Positions 32,857-41,694 of a stretch of 49,946 nucleotides of DNA are shown in pieces. A model generated the notes under the pieces. That model had not been told where the DNA came from, made no database searches, and was given only the letters and a program-made list of their open reading frames with translations. Location of the stretch: positions 1 through 49,946 of the forward strand of contig CAZASA010000010.1 in assembly GCA_964487685.1 (NCBI GenBank), written 5' to 3'. Numbering within the stretch: the stretch's first letter is position 1; the number at the start of each line of letters is the position of its first letter. This DNA is from JABDGZ01 sp964487685 (GTDB lineage: Bacteria > Omnitrophota > Gorgyraeia > Zapsychrales > Fredricksoniimonadaceae). A program made the translations under genes and the position numbers.

Positions 32857-33727
32857 GAAGACCTTTGCCATCACCATGGGAGACCCTCAAGGGATAGGCC
32901 CGGAGGTGATCCTTAAAGCTTTGTCTCATAAGTCACTTTTGGCCTTTGGTCATTTTATCATCATCGGGGACAAGAGACTTTTAAAAGGCAAACCAGCCTC
33001 GGTCGTGGTACTGGACGTTCCTTACAAGACACAGGGGGAAGGTTCTCTTAAATTTTTGGACAAAGCCATCGCTTTGATCAAAGGCGGGGTTGCCGATGCC
33101 TTGGTAACCGCCCCTTTATCAAAAGAAGCTGTCAGCCGTTATTCTAAGAATTTTGTCGGGCACACAGAATATTTAGCAAAGGCCTTTGACGTCAGTAATT
33201 TTGACATGATGTTCGTGGCGCCAAAGATGCGTTTGACTATTGTGACCCGTCACGTTCCATTAAAAAATGTGCCGAAATTGATCACGCAAAAAGCTGTATT
33301 TGATTCTATAGCTCTGATGGCGCGGACATTAAAGGATAAATTCAAGATCAGGGACCCTAAGATCGCTGTTCTTGGACTTAATCCTCACGCCGGTGAAGGC
33401 GGACTTTTAGGGACGGAAGATGTGAAGTATATTTTACCCGCCATCCGTAAAGCCAATGCCCAAGGGATCAAAGCCAAGGGTCCGTTGCCTGCAGATACTT
33501 TTTTTTCATTCCATCATCCTTTTGACGGAATAATAGCTATGTATCATGATCAGGGTTTGGCCCCGCTCAAGGGGATGTATATGAAAGAATTGGTGAATTT
33601 TACCGCAGGACTGCCTTTTATCCGTACCTCACCGGCGCATGGGACAGCTTATGATATAGCCGGAAAAAACAAAGCTGACCCATCATCCATGCTGGCGGCC
33701 ATCAAGCTAGCCTATGAATTGGCATGA
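32828..33727 (+). CDS. pdxA: 4-hydroxythreonine-4-phosphate dehydrogenase
   Basis: PdxA oxidises 4-phosphohydroxy-L-threonine in the DXP-independent branch point of pyridoxal phosphate synthesis. Visible motifs are FAITMGDPQGIGPEVILKA, VTAPLSKEAV, the metal-site GHTEYLA, LGLNPHAGEGGLLG, GPLPADTFF, and MYHDQGLAPLKG and RTSPAHGTAYDIAG with metal-binding His/Asp. The start is uncertain. GTG 32828 gives 299 residues and a 29-nt overlap with surA; the first ATG (32876) would cut the opening strand, because it is the Met of TMGDP. No GTG, TTG or ATG lies between. Its stop overlaps the rsmA start (ATGA). Confidence 0.92.
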   Translation: MIKPISRSNKKTFAITMGDPQGIGPEVILKALSHKSLLAFGHFIIIGDKRLLKGKPASVVVLDVPYKTQGEGSLKFLDKAIALIKGGVADALVTAPLSKEAVSRYSKNFVGHTEYLAKAFDVSNFDMMFVAPKMRLTIVTRHVPLKNVPKLITQKAVFDSIALMARTLKDKFKIRDPKIAVLGLNPHAGEGGLLGTEDVKYILPAIRKANAQGIKAKGPLPADTFFSFHHPFDGIIAMYHDQGLAPLKGMYMKELVNFTAGLPFIRTSPAHGTAYDIAGKNKADPSSMLAAIKLAYELA

Positions 33728-34503
33728 GTTTATCCCATCGTCCCAAAAAATATTTAGGCCAACATTTCCTTACCGATAAGCATATCCTCCAGAAGATCAT
33801 TCAATCCTCTAAACTTAAAGCGGATGATATCGTCATTGAGATCGGCCCGGGGCAGGGGGTTTTGACGCAATTGATGGCACCCGATGTCAAAAAACTTATT
33901 TGTATCGAAACCGACCGCGATCTAATCGAGCCATTACGTTCAAGCTTTGGATCTGAGGCCCAAATCATCCATGCTGATTTTCTTCAATGGGACATGAGTG
34001 AACTTCCCGATAACATTAAGGTCATCGGCAATATCCCTTATTATATTTCTACCCCGATCATAGAAAAATTAATAGCCAATAGGAGCAAAATTTCAGACGT
34101 TTTTTTGACGGTGCAGTTGGAGTTCGGGCAGCGCTTGACTGCCCTCAAGGGCAAGGAATATGGGTCCTTAAGTTGTTTTGCGCAGTATTACGCGGATATC
34201 AAGGTACTTTTTAAGATCAAGAATACATGTTTTAGGCCGTCGCCTAAGGTTGATTCATGTTTCGTACATATGAAATTTAAAGAACTAAATGAAGATCTAG
34301 CAGGAAATGAAGAGGCTTTATTTAAAATGATCCAAACTGCTTTTGGGCAGCGGCGGAAAACGATAGTCAATTCTTTAAAAGGCCTGGCAGCTAAAGAGAA
34401 GTTGGAGGAGGCTCTTGGTGCCTTGAACATCAACTTCAATGCCCGGCCGGAGAATTTAACTTTGTCAAATTACATCGACCTTTACAAAAGGCTCATGCTA
34501 TAA
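33724..34503 (+). CDS. rsmA: 16S rRNA dimethyladenosine transferase
   Basis: RsmA (KsgA) dimethylates A1518 and A1519 in helix 45 of 16S rRNA. The 259-residue protein has RPKKYLGQHFLTDKHIL, VIEIGPGQGVLTQLM (SAM motif I), CIETDRDL, IHADFLQWD and the catalytic VIGNIPYYISTPII, then FRPSPKVDSCFVHMKF and FGQRRKTIVNSLKGL. The ATG overlaps the pdxA stop, completing the surA-pdxA-rsmA set. A palindromic element follows 8 nt after the stop. Confidence 0.97.
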   Translation: MSLSHRPKKYLGQHFLTDKHILQKIIQSSKLKADDIVIEIGPGQGVLTQLMAPDVKKLICIETDRDLIEPLRSSFGSEAQIIHADFLQWDMSELPDNIKVIGNIPYYISTPIIEKLIANRSKISDVFLTVQLEFGQRLTALKGKEYGSLSCFAQYYADIKVLFKIKNTCFRPSPKVDSCFVHMKFKELNEDLAGNEEALFKMIQTAFGQRRKTIVNSLKGLAAKEKLEEALGALNINFNARPENLTLSNYIDLYKRLML

Positions 34504-34511
34504 TTAATAAA

Positions 34512-34538
34512 ATGATTCCCGCTTTCGCGGGGATGACA
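34512..34538 (+). repeat. palindromic element, rsmA-ybgC gap
   Basis: ATGATTCCCGC-TTTC-GCGGGGATGACA: one G-T wobble replaces a Watson-Crick pair in the stem. The ybgC start lies 11 nt downstream. Confidence 0.85.
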
Positions 34539-34549
34539 CTTGAGGGACA

Positions 34550-34933
34550 ATGGAAAAAAGAATTTATTATCATGATACCGACGCCGGCGGCATTGTTTAT
34601 TACGGCCAATATCTTTGCTACCTGGAAGAAGCCCGTACGGAGTTCCTGGAAAAGCGGGGATTAAGTGTGGAGCTTTTTAAAGAACGCGGCTATGTTTACG
34701 TGGTGAGCCAATGCAATGTCAGGTACCGTTCCCCGGCACGTTATGGGGACACCGTTCTTTGTGATGCTAAATTAAAGAAAATGGGAGCGTCCCAATTGGT
34801 CTTTGAGCAGACGGTCCATGATAAAAAGGACGGCCGTTTGATGGTAGAAGCTGAAGTGTCCCTGGTTTGTTTGAACAAAGATTTCAGGCCAACCGCGATC
34901 CCCGAAGATTTAAAAGAAAGATTGTCCCAATGA
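34550..34933 (+). CDS. ybgC: YbgC-type hotdog-fold acyl-CoA thioesterase
   Basis: The 127-residue protein belongs to the 4-hydroxybenzoyl-CoA thioesterase-like hotdog family. It starts MEKRIYYHDTDAGGIVYYGQ, with the catalytic Asp in the D-T-D-A-G-G-I-V-Y motif, followed by YLEEARTEFLEKRGL and NVRYRSPARYGD. YbgC-type enzymes hydrolyse acyl-CoA or acyl-ACP and in Proteobacteria sit beside the tol-pal genes; those are absent here. It is coupled to a serpin gene by an ATGA overlap. GAGGGA from the end of the upstream repeat region serves as ribosome site. Confidence 0.9.
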   Translation: MEKRIYYHDTDAGGIVYYGQYLCYLEEARTEFLEKRGLSVELFKERGYVYVVSQCNVRYRSPARYGDTVLCDAKLKKMGASQLVFEQTVHDKKDGRLMVEAEVSLVCLNKDFRPTAIPEDLKERLSQ

Positions 34934-36141
34934 AGATCATTCGTTTTGTTTTGTTGATAACTGTAATTTTTGTTTCTTCCATTTCTTCAGGTTTTTCCCA
35001 ATCCGCTTCAGATTTGGCCCAGTCAGAGAATCAATTTGCCTTTGATCTTTACGCACGCTTATCAAAAGATGAAGGGAATGTCTTTTTTTCTCCGTATAGC
35101 CTCACCAATGCGTTAATGATGACCTATGAAGGTGCCCGCGGCCAAACAGCCCGCCAGATGCGCGCTGTCCTTCATCTGGGCCATGATGATGCTTCTCGAC
35201 GGACTGAGGTGGCTGATGCTATTGAAGATATCAATGGCACCGGACGGTCCTATGAGCTTTCAGTGGCCAACGCGCTTTGGGCCCAAAAAGACTGCCCTTT
35301 TAAGGATGATTATTTAAATTTGGTCAAGAACACCTATTCCACCGAAGCACATAATTTGGATTTTAAATCTGACCCGGAAGCCTCACGTGTGGCGATCAAT
35401 GATTGGGTATCGGATAAGACGCATGAACGCATCAAAGATCTTTTACCTGCCGGAAGTATCACGCCCAATTCAAGGCTGGTCTTGACCAACGCTGTATTTT
35501 TTAAAGGAAAATGGGCGACTCCTTTTATGGAAGAGGAAACCTTGCCAGATTTTTTTTGGCTTGATAAGGACAGGTCCATAAAGACGGACATTATGATATT
35601 AAGGGGCAAGTCATTTTGGTACATGGACAATGACCAGGTTCAGGTTTTGCAGCTTCCATATAAAACGGACGATCTTTCTATGCTCGTTATTTTACCCCGT
35701 GCCAATGATATCCATGGTTTAGAAAAAATATTTACGTTGGGAGCTCTCACTCAATGGCAGCAAAGCATGACCATGCAGGAAGTGAATATTGTCCTTCCTA
35801 AATTTAAATTTAATTCTAGTTATCCCTTGAATGACACCTTGATCGCAATGGGCATGAAACTGGCCTTTGATGAGCATCTTGCTGACTTTTCAGGCATGGC
35901 AGATATTGCGCCCAATGATGCTCTTTGTATCGGACTGGTTATCCATGAAGCGTGGATCAATACCGATGAAGAGGGGACAGAAGCTTCGGCCGCAACTGGA
36001 GTAGTGATGAAAAGGCTTGGTATGCAAATTAACAGGCCCATTGTCAAAATATTCCGAGCCGACCATCCTTTTTTATTGGTGATCCAGGAAAATAAGACCG
36101 GCCATATCTTATTTATGGGTCGAGTAGCAGACCCTCGTTGA
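34930..36141 (+). CDS. secreted serpin (serine protease inhibitor)
   Basis: The 403-residue protein from ATG 34930 has a signal peptide (IIRFVLLITVIFVSSISSG, cut near residue 24). It then shows a full serpin fold: NVFFSPYSLTNALMMTYEGA, LVLTNAVFFKGKWATPF, MLVILPRAND and the C-terminal ADHPFLLVIQENKTGHILFM. The reactive-loop hinge EEGTEASAATG (residues 347-357) has the small residues needed for loop insertion, so it should be inhibitory. Counting along the loop, the scissile bond is near K-R-L (P1 probably Leu or Arg). It would protect the periplasm or cell surface from foreign proteases. It is coupled to ybgC (ATGA); no matching protease gene is adjacent. Confidence 0.93.
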   Translation: MKIIRFVLLITVIFVSSISSGFSQSASDLAQSENQFAFDLYARLSKDEGNVFFSPYSLTNALMMTYEGARGQTARQMRAVLHLGHDDASRRTEVADAIEDINGTGRSYELSVANALWAQKDCPFKDDYLNLVKNTYSTEAHNLDFKSDPEASRVAINDWVSDKTHERIKDLLPAGSITPNSRLVLTNAVFFKGKWATPFMEEETLPDFFWLDKDRSIKTDIMILRGKSFWYMDNDQVQVLQLPYKTDDLSMLVILPRANDIHGLEKIFTLGALTQWQQSMTMQEVNIVLPKFKFNSSYPLNDTLIAMGMKLAFDEHLADFSGMADIAPNDALCIGLVIHEAWINTDEEGTEASAATGVVMKRLGMQINRPIVKIFRADHPFLLVIQENKTGHILFMGRVADPR

Positions 36142-36188
36142 TCAACTAACCCTTGTTTTTAGCTTCCTTTGATGATAGTATTTTGCCT

Positions 36189-36476
36189 ATGTCTATTAGT
36201 AAAGAAGATGTCAAATATGTCGCTCTTTTAGCGCGCATCCATGTGCCTGAAGAGAAGCTGGAAGGCTTCACCAAGACCTTGGGGGACATTGTCCATTATG
36301 TAGAGCAATTGCAAAAACTCGACGTGGAAAATGTCAAACCCACCAGCCATGCGGTGCCCTTGGGCAATGTGCTTCGAGCTGACATTATCAAACCCTCATT
36401 AACCCACCAACAAGCGCTGTCAGTTGCCATTGAGTCCAAAGACGGCTGTTTTAAAGTGCCTTTAGTCATCGAATGA
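36189..36476 (+). CDS. gatC: Asp/Glu-tRNA amidotransferase subunit C
   Basis: GatC is a small scaffold that stabilises GatA on GatB. The 95-residue product starts MSISKEDVKYVALLARIHV and contains EEKLEGFTKTLGDIVHYVEQ, LDVENVKPTSHAV and NVLRADI, the usual GatC pattern. I chose ATG 36189 over an in-frame start at 36153 because the family begins at this Met; a ribosome site is not evident. The stop overlaps the gatA ATG (ATGA). Confidence 0.93.
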   Translation: MSISKEDVKYVALLARIHVPEEKLEGFTKTLGDIVHYVEQLQKLDVENVKPTSHAVPLGNVLRADIIKPSLTHQQALSVAIESKDGCFKVPLVIE

Positions 36477-37903
36477 AACTACACGCCCTGACTGCCCACG
36501 CGTTATTGGATCTATACAGATCCGGCAAAGCTTCTCCTAAGGAAGCTTATGAGGATGTATTAGAACGTATTAAAGCTGTTGAGCCCAAGGTCAAAGCTTA
36601 TGTGCATTTGGCCCAAAATCAGCCTGAATTTAAAGGTGAATTTCAGATCCCCATCGGGCTTAAGGATAATTTATGCACCAAGGGTGAAGAGATCACCTGT
36701 TCGTCCAAGATCTTGAAAGGTTTTCACTCGCCTTATGATGCTGGAGTCGTCGAGAAAATTAAAAAGAGCGGTGGCAGTATTTTGGGCATCATGAACATGG
36801 ATGAATTTGCTTTTGGTTCTTCCTGCGAATCGTCCTGTTATGGCCCGACGTTTAATCCCTGGAATTTAGCGTGCGTGCCCGGTGGTTCAAGCGGTGGATC
36901 TGCCGCCTCAGTGGCTGCTGATGAAGCGGTGTGGGCTTTGGGTTCTGATACCGGTGGTTCTATCCGCCAGCCCGCGTCATTTTGCGGCATTGTCGGACTT
37001 AAGCCCACGTATGGCAGGGTTTCGCGCTATGGCTTGATCGCCTTTGCTTCGAGTTTGGACCAGATCGGGCCTTTGACCAAGGACGTGCGCGATTGCGCAT
37101 TATTGATGAATATTATTGCGGGTTACGACAAAAGAGATTCTACTTCAGTCAATACTCCCGTCCCTGATCATACCAAGGCCTTGGTCAATGATGTGCGCGG
37201 ACTTAAGATCGGTATCCCTAAGGAAGCATTTGCCGAGGGCCTGGACAGTGAAGTGCGTCAGGCTGTAGAAAAATCAGTGGAACTATTAAAGACATTAGGA
37301 GCTGTTGTTAAGGAAGTGTCCTTGCCGCATACGCCTTATGCTGTTGCGACCTATTACATCGTTGCCACAGCCGAGGCCAGTTCCAATTTGGCGCGATTTG
37401 ATGGGGTCCGATATGGTTTACGGGCCACCCCTAAAAGTGTCCGTAAAAATGCTTTGGTCGATATGTACGAAGAAACCCGCTCACTGGGCTTTGGTGATGA
37501 AGCCAAGCGCCGCATTATGCTTGGCACCTATGCGTTGTCATCGGGTTATTACGATGCCTATTATCTGCGCGGACAAAAGGTGAGGACCTTGATCAAAAAT
37601 GACCTGGATGTGGTATTCAAGGATTGTGATGTGATCTTGACTCCCACTTCTCCGACGGTGGCTTTTAAGGTCGGGGAGAAGGTGAGCGATCCATTAAGTA
37701 TGTATCTGTCGGATATTTATACGATCCCGGCTAATCTGGCCGGTATTCCCGCGATCTCTATTCCTTGCGGGTTTTCCAAGAATGGTTTGCCCATAGGCTT
37801 ACAATTAATGGGTAAGGCCTTTGATGAGGAAATGCTTTTGAGAATGGCGTACACCTATGAACAGAATACTGAATGGCATTTAAAGAAACCAACATTAGAT
37901 TAA
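36473..37903 (+). CDS. gatA: Asp/Glu-tRNA amidotransferase subunit A
   Basis: GatA is the amidase that releases ammonia from glutamine to convert Glu-tRNA-Gln or Asp-tRNA-Asn. The 476-residue protein carries the amidase signature: IPIGLKDNLCTKG with the catalytic Lys, PGGSSGGSAASVAA with the cis-Ser, and LGSDTGGSIRQPASFCG with the nucleophilic Ser. GLKPTYGRVSRYGLIAFASS and TPTSPTVAF follow. The stop codon merges with a palindromic element (TAATGGATCCCCGACG) that separates it from gatB. Confidence 0.97.
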   Translation: MKLHALTAHALLDLYRSGKASPKEAYEDVLERIKAVEPKVKAYVHLAQNQPEFKGEFQIPIGLKDNLCTKGEEITCSSKILKGFHSPYDAGVVEKIKKSGGSILGIMNMDEFAFGSSCESSCYGPTFNPWNLACVPGGSSGGSAASVAADEAVWALGSDTGGSIRQPASFCGIVGLKPTYGRVSRYGLIAFASSLDQIGPLTKDVRDCALLMNIIAGYDKRDSTSVNTPVPDHTKALVNDVRGLKIGIPKEAFAEGLDSEVRQAVEKSVELLKTLGAVVKEVSLPHTPYAVATYYIVATAEASSNLARFDGVRYGLRATPKSVRKNALVDMYEETRSLGFGDEAKRRIMLGTYALSSGYYDAYYLRGQKVRTLIKNDLDVVFKDCDVILTPTSPTVAFKVGEKVSDPLSMYLSDIYTIPANLAGIPAISIPCGFSKNGLPIGLQLMGKAFDEEMLLRMAYTYEQNTEWHLKKPTLD

Positions 37904-37966
37904 TGGATCCCCGACGAACAACTGTGAGTGTCGGTTAATCCGACGAAAAACATTCGGGGATGACAG
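37903..37966 (+). repeat. long-form palindromic element, gatA-gatB gap
   Basis: Outer arms ATCCCCGA/TCGGGGAT enclose an inner hairpin GTCGG-TTAAT-CCGAC. The same long form inside rsmE has GTCCG-TCAAG-CGGAC, so the inner stem is kept by paired changes. The element starts on the last base of the gatA stop and ends just before the gatB start. Confidence 0.92.
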
Positions 37967-37971
37967 TGGGT

Positions 37972-39408
37972 ATGTCACAATTTGAAACCGTCATAGGTCT
38001 GGAAGTCCATTTGCAGTTAAGTACGCAAACAAAGATATTTTGTTCGTGTGCCAATCATTTTGGCAGTGCTGCTAATACCAATGTCTGCCCTGTATGCTTG
38101 GGCCTTCCCGGCACCTTGCCGGTATTGAATGAACAAGCCTTGCTTTCCGGTATTAAGGTTGGCTTGGCGCTCAATTGTAAGATCAACCCTTTTATCAAGT
38201 TTGACCGTAAGAATTATTATTATCCCGACCTTCCCAAAGGTTATCAAATTTCCCAGTTTGATTTTCCTGTAGCCAGTGATGGTTTCCTTAAGGTCAAAAG
38301 CAGTTCCCAGGAAAAGATGATCGGCATCAAGCGGGCCCATCTCGAAGAGGATGCCGGTAAATTGATGCATGATAATTCGGGCTCTTGTTCTTTAGTTGAT
38401 TATAATCGTACCGGGACACCGCTAATCGAGATCGTTACCGAACCGGATATGCGCTCACCCCAAGAAGCCTATGATTATCTCAACACGCTGAAATTGACCT
38501 TGCAATATTTGGGGGTTTCGGATTGCGACATGGAAAAAGGGTCCTTGCGCTGTGATGCCAATGTTTCCATCCGTCCGATGGGCCAAACAAGTTTGGGTGT
38601 AAAAACAGAACTAAAAAATATGAATTCATTCAGTGCGGTCAAAAAGGCGCTGGAATATGAAGTGCGTCGCCACGAGCAGGTGATCAGCAATGGCGGCAAG
38701 ATCGTCCAGGAGACCTTGTTATGGAATGATGAAAAAGCCATGACCATTACCATGCGCTCCAAAGAGCAGGCGCATGATTACCGTTATTTTCCAGACCCCG
38801 ACCTGGTTCCATTTACGATTGACCAAAAAGTCATTGAAGGGGTGCGTGCCGAACTTCCTGAGCTTCCTCAGGCAAAGTTCTTGCGTTTCTTAAGCGAATA
38901 TGGACTTTCGGATTATGATGCCAATATCCTGGTTGCTGATAGCGGCATGGCTGATTTTTTTGAAGCGGCGATCAAAGAATATCCTCAAGCCAAGAAAATA
39001 GCTAATTGGATGGTTGGCCCGCTTATAATGGAAATGAATAATCGCAAGACACAGGTCCATGAGTTAAAGATAACCCCTAAAAACCTGGTCAGTTTGATCG
39101 CCAAGGTCGAAGATGGGATTGTAAGTAATTTGGTCGGTAAGGAAGTTTTGACCATGATGCTGGATGAAGGCAACGGGGCTGATGACATCATTAAAGAAAA
39201 AGAACTGGCCCAGGTTTCGGATGATTCGGCCTTACTGGTCATTATTGATGAGATCATCGCCCAGAACCCTGCGGTGGTTGAACAGATCAGATCAGGTAAG
39301 CCTAATGCAACCGGGTTTTTAGTTGGCCAGGCCATGAAAAAATCAGGCGGGAAGGCCAATCCTAAGAAATTAAATGAGCTTATAACCAGGAGAATCACCA
39401 GTGCCTAA
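37972..39408 (+). CDS. gatB: Asp/Glu-tRNA amidotransferase subunit B
   Basis: GatB binds the misacylated tRNA and hosts the kinase and transamidase steps. From ATG 37972 the protein is 478 residues: ETVIGLEVHLQLSTQTKIFC, SCANHF...NVCPVCLGLPGTLPVLN with four zinc-site Cys, KNYYYPDLPKGYQISQFD, RAHLEEDAGK and SLVDYNRTGTPLIEIVTEPD. A C-terminal YqeY/tail domain ends NPKKLNELI. An in-frame ATG at 37960 lies within the palindromic element and was not chosen. The last bases overlap the ctp gene, so a gatC-gatA-gatB-ctp operon is likely. Confidence 0.97.
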   Translation: MSQFETVIGLEVHLQLSTQTKIFCSCANHFGSAANTNVCPVCLGLPGTLPVLNEQALLSGIKVGLALNCKINPFIKFDRKNYYYPDLPKGYQISQFDFPVASDGFLKVKSSSQEKMIGIKRAHLEEDAGKLMHDNSGSCSLVDYNRTGTPLIEIVTEPDMRSPQEAYDYLNTLKLTLQYLGVSDCDMEKGSLRCDANVSIRPMGQTSLGVKTELKNMNSFSAVKKALEYEVRRHEQVISNGGKIVQETLLWNDEKAMTITMRSKEQAHDYRYFPDPDLVPFTIDQKVIEGVRAELPELPQAKFLRFLSEYGLSDYDANILVADSGMADFFEAAIKEYPQAKKIANWMVGPLIMEMNNRKTQVHELKITPKNLVSLIAKVEDGIVSNLVGKEVLTMMLDEGNGADDIIKEKELAQVSDDSALLVIIDEIIAQNPAVVEQIRSGKPNATGFLVGQAMKKSGGKANPKKLNELITRRITSA

Positions 39409-40726
39409 AAAAATCTATATCGGGGTAATCTTACTTCTTGCCCTGGCAGGGCTCTCATCCGTTGCTGTTTCACAAGTCAGCGCGCAAAACAAGAAGGACC
39501 TTTATTCCCAGGTTGAGATCTTCAGTTATGCCCTGACAACGATCCAGTCGGAATACGTCGATGAAAAAAGCCCGCAGGATTTGATCTATGGGGCCTTAAG
39601 AGGGATGCTTTCATCCTTAGACCCTCACAGCCAGTTCATGGACGCTGATGAATACAAGGACTTGAAGACCGAAACTGAAGGAAAATTTGGCGGTTTGGGC
39701 GTTGAAATTTCCATGAAAGATAATTTATTAACGATCATTGCCCCTTTGGAAGATTCTCCGGCCTGGCGGGCCGGCATCAAGGCGGGTGACAGGATCGTTA
39801 AGATCGACCATGATGTCACCCGTAATATGGAACTGGATGACGCGGTCAAGAAATTGCGCGGAGATCCGGGCACCAAGGTAACGATCACTGTTTTTCGTGA
39901 AAGTGCTGACCTGGTCCAGGATTTTGTCATTACCCGCGAGATCATCCATGTGGATGATGTCAAAGAACCTCATCTGATCAGCGACCATATCGGCTATGTG
40001 CGATTGACGGAATTCCGTGAGAATTCTTATGATGAATTGCACCAGGCCTTAGAAAAATTAAAATCCCAGGGCGCGGACAGCCTAGTCCTGGATCTGCGTA
40101 ACAATCCGGGGGGATTGTTGGATGTTGCGGTCAAGATCGCCGAAGATTTCCTGCCGGATGGCAAGACCATTGTGTCAACCAAGGGTCGTCATTCTTCAGA
40201 AGATACCGTGTCCAAGTCCGAGAACAAAAGCGGGGATTTTCTCAATTGGCCGATGGCAGTCCTGATCAATGAAGGTTCTGCCTCAGGAAGCGAGATCGTG
40301 GCCGGTGCGTTAAGGGACAACAAAAGGGCGGTTTTGGTTGGGGTCAAATCTTTCGGCAAAGGCTCTGTGCAGTCGGTGATCCCTTTACCGGATGGATCCG
40401 GTTTGCGTTTGACAACAGCCAGGTATTTTACCCCCTCAGGTGTATGTATCAACGGGATCGGGATCACTCCGGATGTGGTCATTGAAGATAATGCGGCCAA
40501 AGAAGACCAGGATGACGATGTAAAAAACGCACCTAAAGATAATACTAAGGACGTGGATAGCGTTTTTTCAGAACTTGAAAATAAAGAAAGTAAGGCTAAA
40601 GCATTGCCTTTGAAAGATAAGGGCCAGGTGGAACAAATGAAAAAGGACCACGACGATATTCAGCTTCAAAGTGCCATCAATGTCATCAAAGGCATCAAGA
40701 TCTACCAAAAATTCCAGCAAAAATAA
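39401..40726 (+). CDS. ctpA: S41 family C-terminal processing peptidase
   Basis: The 441-residue protein starts at GTG 39401 with AGGAG 7 nt upstream, overlapping gatB by 8 nt. An N-terminal signal or anchor (IYIGVILLLALAGLSSVAVS) is followed by the helical segment LIYGALRGMLSSLDPHSQFM. A PDZ domain runs over about residues 85-170 (GGLGVEISMKDNLLTIIAPL, AGIKAGDRIVKID). The tail-specific protease core has LVLDLRNNPGGLL, the catalytic Ser in EGSASGSEIVAGAL and Lys in VGVKSFGKGSVQ. Such proteases trim or degrade periplasmic proteins from the C terminus. The charged C-terminal tail (~60 residues) is poorly conserved. A palindromic element follows. Confidence 0.93.
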   Translation: MPKKIYIGVILLLALAGLSSVAVSQVSAQNKKDLYSQVEIFSYALTTIQSEYVDEKSPQDLIYGALRGMLSSLDPHSQFMDADEYKDLKTETEGKFGGLGVEISMKDNLLTIIAPLEDSPAWRAGIKAGDRIVKIDHDVTRNMELDDAVKKLRGDPGTKVTITVFRESADLVQDFVITREIIHVDDVKEPHLISDHIGYVRLTEFRENSYDELHQALEKLKSQGADSLVLDLRNNPGGLLDVAVKIAEDFLPDGKTIVSTKGRHSSEDTVSKSENKSGDFLNWPMAVLINEGSASGSEIVAGALRDNKRAVLVGVKSFGKGSVQSVIPLPDGSGLRLTTARYFTPSGVCINGIGITPDVVIEDNAAKEDQDDDVKNAPKDNTKDVDSVFSELENKESKAKALPLKDKGQVEQMKKDHDDIQLQSAINVIKGIKIYQKFQQK

Positions 40727-40729
40727 ATT

Positions 40730-40757
40730 ATGGATTCCCGCTTTCGCGGGAATGACA
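40730..40757 (+). repeat. palindromic element, ctpA-deacetylase gap
   Basis: ATGGATTCCCGC-TTTC-GCGGGAATGACA, identical in its core to the copy at 15197. It starts 4 nt after the ctpA stop and ends 10 nt before the next ATG. Confidence 0.88.
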
Positions 40758-40767
40758 TTTTACAGAT

Positions 40768-41694
40768 ATGGCTAAAAGAAAATTAAAAGGCTCCTCTAAG
40801 AGTGATACCAAGGTTGCTTCCATTGTCCTTGGATTGTTTGCGGCGGCGATCATATTATTTGTTATCTTTTCGAGATCTAAAGTAGAGGAACCTGCCAAGG
40901 AAATAATCCCTCATCCCAGCGAAACAGGTGACGCGTATATTCCTAATGAGAATATCAAGCCTCCTGAAGTAACCTTGCCCCCGCCTGTCGTTTCCCATCC
41001 ATTTAAAAGGATCCCCGGAACCGGCGGCAAGATCGCGATCATCATTGATGATTGGGGACAGACAACAGCTAATTGCACTTATTTAGAACAAATACCCGAA
41101 CCATTGGCGGTTTCCATTTTACCCGGTTTACGCCATACCAAGGACGTGGCCAATTGTGCCAGACTTTATCACAAGGTGACCATGCTTCATCTTCCCCTTG
41201 AAGCGGTGCATAACTTCGATCATTTTTATCCGCCTGATTATTTGATCAAGACAAATATGCCGCCGGAACTGGTCACCAAGATATTAGTGGATGACTTGGA
41301 CCAGTTGCCTTCGATCGAAGGGGTCAATAATCATATGGGTTCCAAAGCGACCGGCGACAAGGCTTTGATGAAGGTCATTTTTAGGAAGATCAAGAACAGG
41401 GGATTGTTCTTTGTTGACAGCATGACAGCCCATAATTCCGTATGTACAGCTCTGGCTGAAGAGATGGGCCTGCCTTTTGGCAAGCGGGACGTTTTTTTGG
41501 ATAATGTCAACACCAGGGATGCCATCACTAAACAGTTCATGGCGTTGGCGCGATGGGCCCGTCGTAAAGGTTATGCTGTTGCTATCGGCCATGACCGGCA
41601 TTTGACGATGCAAGTCCTTAAAGACGAAATCCCTTTATTGGAAAAACAAGGTTTTGAATTTGTCAGCATCAAAGAGCTGCTTAAACGCAAATGA
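40768..41694 (+). CDS. divergent polysaccharide deacetylase family protein (YibQ-like)
   Basis: The 308-residue protein has an N-terminal membrane anchor (VASIVLGLFAAAIILFVIF), a Pro-rich linker and a domain starting KIAIIIDDWGQ with the paired Asp typical of the family. VSILPGLRHTKDVA, HLPLEAVHNF, GVNNHMGSKATGDKALM, GLFFVDSMTAH and YAVAIGHDRHLTMQVL follow. In E. coli the relative YibQ lies next to envC; many relatives lie downstream of S41 proteases, as here. The substrate is unproven; peptidoglycan or other envelope polysaccharide is likely. Its stop overlaps the tsaD start (ATGA). Confidence 0.88.
   Translation: MAKRKLKGSSKSDTKVASIVLGLFAAAIILFVIFSRSKVEEPAKEIIPHPSETGDAYIPNENIKPPEVTLPPPVVSHPFKRIPGTGGKIAIIIDDWGQTTANCTYLEQIPEPLAVSILPGLRHTKDVANCARLYHKVTMLHLPLEAVHNFDHFYPPDYLIKTNMPPELVTKILVDDLDQLPSIEGVNNHMGSKATGDKALMKVIFRKIKNRGLFFVDSMTAHNSVCTALAEEMGLPFGKRDVFLDNVNTRDAITKQFMALARWARRKGYAVAIGHDRHLTMQVLKDEIPLLEKQGFEFVSIKELLKRK

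Noticed and set aside
34930..36141. Serpin and C1 peptidase (6.9 kb) as an inhibitor-protease or toxin-antitoxin pair
   Set aside because: They are 28 kb apart in unrelated operons, and the peptidase appears cytoplasmic while the serpin is secreted.
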